This document shows, one piece after another, positions 60,201 through 64,000 of a stretch of 64,000 bases of DNA. The DNA lies in the NCBI GenBank assembly GCA_026874595.1, contig CM049313.1, positions 25,046,008 through 25,110,007 on the forward strand, in the 5' to 3' direction. The notes below the pieces were generated by a model that worked only from the letters and a program-made list of their open reading frames with translations, was not told the DNA's origin and ran no database searches. The position numbers and the translations under genes are program-made. The stretch's first letter is position 1, and every line of letters starts with the position of its first letter. The stretch comes from Sipunculus nudus. Its lineage: Eukaryota; Annelida; Sipuncula; Golfingiida; Sipunculidae.

Positions 60201-61479
60201 AGGTTACAGGCAGCCTGTAGAGTAAAACTACCAGATCAGATGTGTCCTGGATAATGTTACACTGCCAGATCAAATGTAGTCGGATCAAACACCCGCAGTA
60301 CAACATCAGACAGAGACTGAAATAAGTAGCAGTCCTGAATCTAGCAGGCTGTGCTTTATGTAGCTGTACTGGTCAGGTACTAGATGTAACATGTATATCA
60401 TATATATATGATGTAACTGGTTTGGCTCACTACTTATACTTTCTTCTAAAATATTTTTTAAATTTTTATTTGAAGAAAAACATCTTAAAGTTATCTTAAC
60501 ATCTTAACAGTTTACAGATGATTTTTTTTAATACAGAAACTGTATTTGTAACTGTAATGCTTGTATAGGATATACATAATAAGGGAAGTCAGCTTCAGTC
60601 GTGCTCAGTGTTTCATGCGATCATTTTTTTCTACCATTTCTTGTACAAATCTGTTCAGATCGTAATGTTAGGTTCAAAAAGCATTTGTTCAGTCCCTTTT
60701 ACTGCCCTCGGGGGCACAGGTTTGAGTGGTGAATAGTTCACCCGAGCGTGAAGCAGGCGTATGTCTGTTTGCCTTTGTTTCAGTCAATATTTATTTATAT
60801 GATCATGGTGCTTCACAGTGACCTCTCTGCTATTGTTACTCTGTGGTGATGAAATTCAAATTAGTATGAATCCTCCCTGGGTGCCCTGTGGACCTTGCCT
60901 GTCATTTTTCATGCACACATGCAGGGTTGTAGATTTCTATAGCCTGGTGGAAGTGATCTCACATTTCAACCTACCTCAACAAGGGTTCTTTGGTGTCACA
61001 TGACAACTCCACTGGTCCTACATTGTCAGTGGTCTGACCAGTGACTCAATGAGTCAATGGCGTACACTTTAAGGGGGGGGGGATTGGGCACTTTGTCAGT
61101 GCTGCAAGGAAAGAGATTGTCAGGAATGTGAGGGTACTTAATTGTATTATTATTTAAGGTATTATTCAAATGAACTAATCATAAATACCAGTTGGTCTGA
61201 GTGTACCTGTATTATTGTACCATCCCCTTCCACACGCACACACAAATATATGTGTAGACTTTTTCCCTTGCAGCAAGTAAGATGTTCCTAATATGATTTC
61301 CCATTTGGTTTTACAAGGCCACATTATTATATCCAGTTGAGGGAAGAATTACCCGTATAAATCTCTAATTACACATAGACAAACAGATGACTGCAAGTAC
61401 GTAAAAATAAATAATGCTTAAGTCAATGTTTGTGCTGTATTAGTCACAATAAAGCTGAATCAAGACCAGAGACCAGAGC
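57256..61479. other. Long stretch without recognisable genes
   Basis: A G10 tract is at 61073-61082. ORFs at 57668-58042 and 58241-58495 are hydrophobic by composition of T-rich DNA and show no family motif. The sequence could be intron of a gene starting at about 56800, but nothing here proves it. Confidence 0.4.
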
Positions 61480-61780
61480 AGCAGTCACAGACTGGAGTAG
61501 TCTTAGGAGTCAGCATTTAAAGTCTGTAATTGAGTCAACACTCAGAGCTGGCCTGACTTCCCAAACTCTCAACTCTGTTGGCTGCTACTTGTGTAGCAAG
61601 TCTGGCCATCAATATGCAAATGGCTTATTGATCCAGTTTGCATTTACAATTAGCTGGCTGGCAGAGATGAGGAATCAAGTTGTGACTGACTGCAGGGATT
61701 CTTTAGAGCTCTCATTGACCATTGTTAGAGTTCCAATCAAAGTTTTTAGCGTTGAGGTTTCATGTCACATCACTGAGGCA
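61480..61780. promoter_or_regulatory. Candidate conserved enhancer-like block
   Basis: Repeat-free, balanced sequence. At 61608-61660, ATCAATATGCAAATGGCTTA then CAGTTTGCATTTACAATTAG puts two octamer-like sites (ATGCAAAT, TTTGCATT) in opposite orientation about 25 bp apart, next to CAATTAG. POU and homeodomain factors bind such words; function here is inference. The plus ORF through it has no domain. Confidence 0.3.
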
Positions 61781-62035
61781 GTATAGATTCTGTATATTAC
61801 AGTGCAATGTAACAGTGGTAACTTCAGGTATTTACTATGGTAGTAATGGCTGATCATTAGAAGGGACCCCGTAATTAATCAAAACGAGGAAATTTGGATT
61901 CATCCACTGTGGTGATAAAATACTTGATTTTTGTATGTAACATGACAAAATTCAGGATTAAAAACAAAATAATTACACCATGCTTAAAAGTGCTGATTTT
62001 CTTACATCATAGCTTTAAAGCACATGAGTTTGTTT

Positions 62036-62345
62036 CACCATGGTGGTAAAAAACTGGATTTTCACTTCTTATTGGTAAAACACTATATTCTTTAAAACAT
62101 GGTTGTAAAACACTGGATTCATTAAAACATGGTTGTAAAAAATTGGATTCTATACCCCTATTGTAAAAAACTGGATTTTTTAAATACGGCAGTGAAAAAA
62201 AACTGGGTGCTTTACAACAAGGATGTTTTTAGCCAGGATTTTATTACAACAAAGAACAGAGTGGTGAAAAAACTGGATTCCCCACAACATAATGGTGAAA
62301 CTTTGGATTCTCTGCACCAGAGATGTATAATAAGTGGATTCTGTA
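62036..62345. repeat. Degenerate minisatellite, about 32-39 bp
   Basis: Units follow [AC]ATGGT[TG]GTAAAAAACTGGATTCTTTAA. About eight are visible; weaker echoes (GTGATAAAATACTTGATTTT near 61911, CATGGATTATGTGCTACACT near 62508) suggest that the array once reached about 61890-62700. The overlapping ORF 62129-62476 reads the repeat. Confidence 0.75.
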
Positions 62346-64000
62346 CAAGGTGGTGGTTTTATTATCTAGTGCTTCATGATGGAGATACATGGAGGTCCAT
62401 TACCCCAGGAGTGGAACAACAAGTAATTCCAACACATTATGTATGGAAAAGCAGCTTATATCCTCCTCCACAATGATGAAAATTATGTTACATGTCAAGT
62501 GAAACAGCATGGATTATGTGCTACACTTTGGTGAATCCATATTGATTGTTTCACCAATCTTATGCTGAAGCTGTGTTCAGCGTGTTACACCAGTGAAACA
62601 ATAAAATTGTTTGTGGATCAGCAAGAGGCCACACAGTCTGGATTGTGTATTATATTGCACTGAACCAGTATGGATTATTATCACTCCTACTGTGGTGAGG
62701 TAGCACTCAGTCTTCACAGGGTGATTTTGACGGCCTAGTATAGAGCAGGAAGTAATTTAAGCCTGTAGACATGGGGTAAACATGATCTGTAATTTTAATT
62801 AATTATAACAACTTTTTAAGTTGGAATAATTGTATTCAGTAACATTCACTTCTATCAGCAATGTAATGGTAGTCTTTTGATTATATGTAACAGTTACAGT
62901 GATCAGAGTTCATTTTCAATCAAATTTGTATTTTTTGTAACTTGCGCTAAGGCATTCAGCTCTCCAGCCAGGTGGTAACACTTTCAAGCCAAAAAGCTCC
63001 ACTGGAATAGATGAATTTCTAACTTAGGTTATTCATTAATGGTATTTTATCTTCAACTTTAGGTTGATAACCCAGAAATAAAATGTTGATGTCCAGTTTT
63101 CTGAATTAATAAAGCTAAAATCCAGTTGGAGGAAGAGAAATAAAGTGAGGAAGAGCTTTGAAGATTGAGGATGAATTCTTCATTGATAATTATATAATAA
63201 AACAGTTACACTTACCTCGTCCCCAGGAACACCTCATTGGAAACAATTTCAAACAGCTACCTGTTTTTAAAAGCAAAAATTAAATGGTGGATTGTTATGA
63301 CCCAGGCATCAGTCAACATCACAACAAATCTTAACTGTTGGCATTGGGCCAAGGGAATCGGGTAACCAGGCTGGTCATGGCAACCTCTCAATGGAAACCT
63401 TTAAGTTGCCATGGTATCATTTCGGCAAATGCTCTTTTCTGCCTGGAGGAATTTCTGTATAAAAAAATAATAGGCAAATAAAATATATATATAATATGCA
63501 AATGCCCAATATTATAACCATGGGTGCTTTCAGTTTTACATTACAGGGGCATCCAGGAGGAAACATAAAAATTCCTGTTTCAACTCATATTCAAAGCAGA
63601 TATTTAAGGAAGTTAAAAAGCATCAATGGATTTCTCCCCTTTTTTTCACACATCTCAGAAATATTGTAAAATATTGTCCATGTGCTCAGTAGTTCCTGCA
63701 TTGTTGTTTTATTCTCAGACTGGTCCCTTCAGGAGTCAGGATGAGCAATGATGAGAAACCTCGCAGTATTTGCTCGCTGAAATACGTGTAAGGTATTTTT
63801 TACTCAAGGTCTTGTAAAAAAATGTGTTTCACCAAGATGCGACACTTGGAGAACTCCAACACTGTCATGTTTAGCAACATGGTTTGTTTTCTTTTTTGAT
63901 TTAACAGTTTTATATGCATTACAACTATTCTTTAAAGAGTGCATTGTACAAGAAATCAAAGTTTGTCCATCTGACACACAATTTAATCATGGTATTTCCA
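62346..64000. other. Stretch without genes to the window end
   Basis: After the fading minisatellite, AT-rich sequence with no recognised element. TGGTAACC/GGTTGCCATGG-like words at 63360-63415 form a short inverted repeat (GGTAACCAGG..GGCAACC). Confidence 0.35.

Overview
The window is AT-rich, repeat-dense animal DNA with almost no protein-coding content. It looks like an intergenic stretch or very long intron of a marine invertebrate. A mollusc or other lophotrochozoan fits best, from the transposon types, the many G/C homopolymer tracts, the arrays built on TGACCTTGACCT and the small spliced transposase gene. That assignment is inference; no host gene is visible that could fix it.

Left edge (1-2200): the 3' part of a pogo-like (Tc1/mariner-related) DDE transposase gene. 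It has DDD catalytic residues, a Pro/Ala/Gln-rich 39-42 bp minisatellite in the coding region, a clean 97 bp phase-1 GT-AG intron, a basic segment, an acidic run, a C-terminal PHD-like zinc finger and a downstream AATAAA. Its 5' end lies outside the window. Positions 2700-3560 hold CRE-like sites and a CpG-richer patch with three CCAAT boxes that could be a promoter.

Middle (5700-55800): a mosaic of mobile elements and satellites. The best supported are two hAT-type elements with perfect 8 bp target duplications (6091-6886 and 14112-14983); a 1600 bp element with long palindrome-rich terminal inverted repeats around a decayed Ulp1/C48 SUMO-protease-like gene (8206-9805); a TA-flanked MITE with TTCGCGA-rich termini (30124-30547); a TTAA-flanked element present twice (12657-13114 and about 51476-51984); a foldback element (25085-25993); a composite element carrying eight tandem units of about 338 bp (37493-40406) with an inverted relative at 19106-20360; a five-copy hAT-like MITE family; and a CR1/jockey-like reverse transcriptase relic (27985-28245). 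Minisatellites with 19, 26, 30, 33, 43, 54, about 60, 118, about 143, about 146 and about 260 bp periods lie between them.

Right part (56200-57260): a GC-richer patch with CCAAT, GC-box and CCAAT motifs followed by possible splice donors, a candidate first exon of a host gene read rightward. From there to 64000 I see no gene. Several low-repeat blocks (about 12150-12330, 20880-21460, 36000-37200, 45000-45250, 61480-61780) look like possible conserved regulatory elements, a judgement made on texture only.

I see no tRNA, rRNA, CRISPR array, operon or prokaryotic signal. The most unusual object is the Ulp1-bearing element with multi-hairpin ends. The next most unusual are the repeat arrays that multiply perfect nuclear-receptor DR1 motifs.
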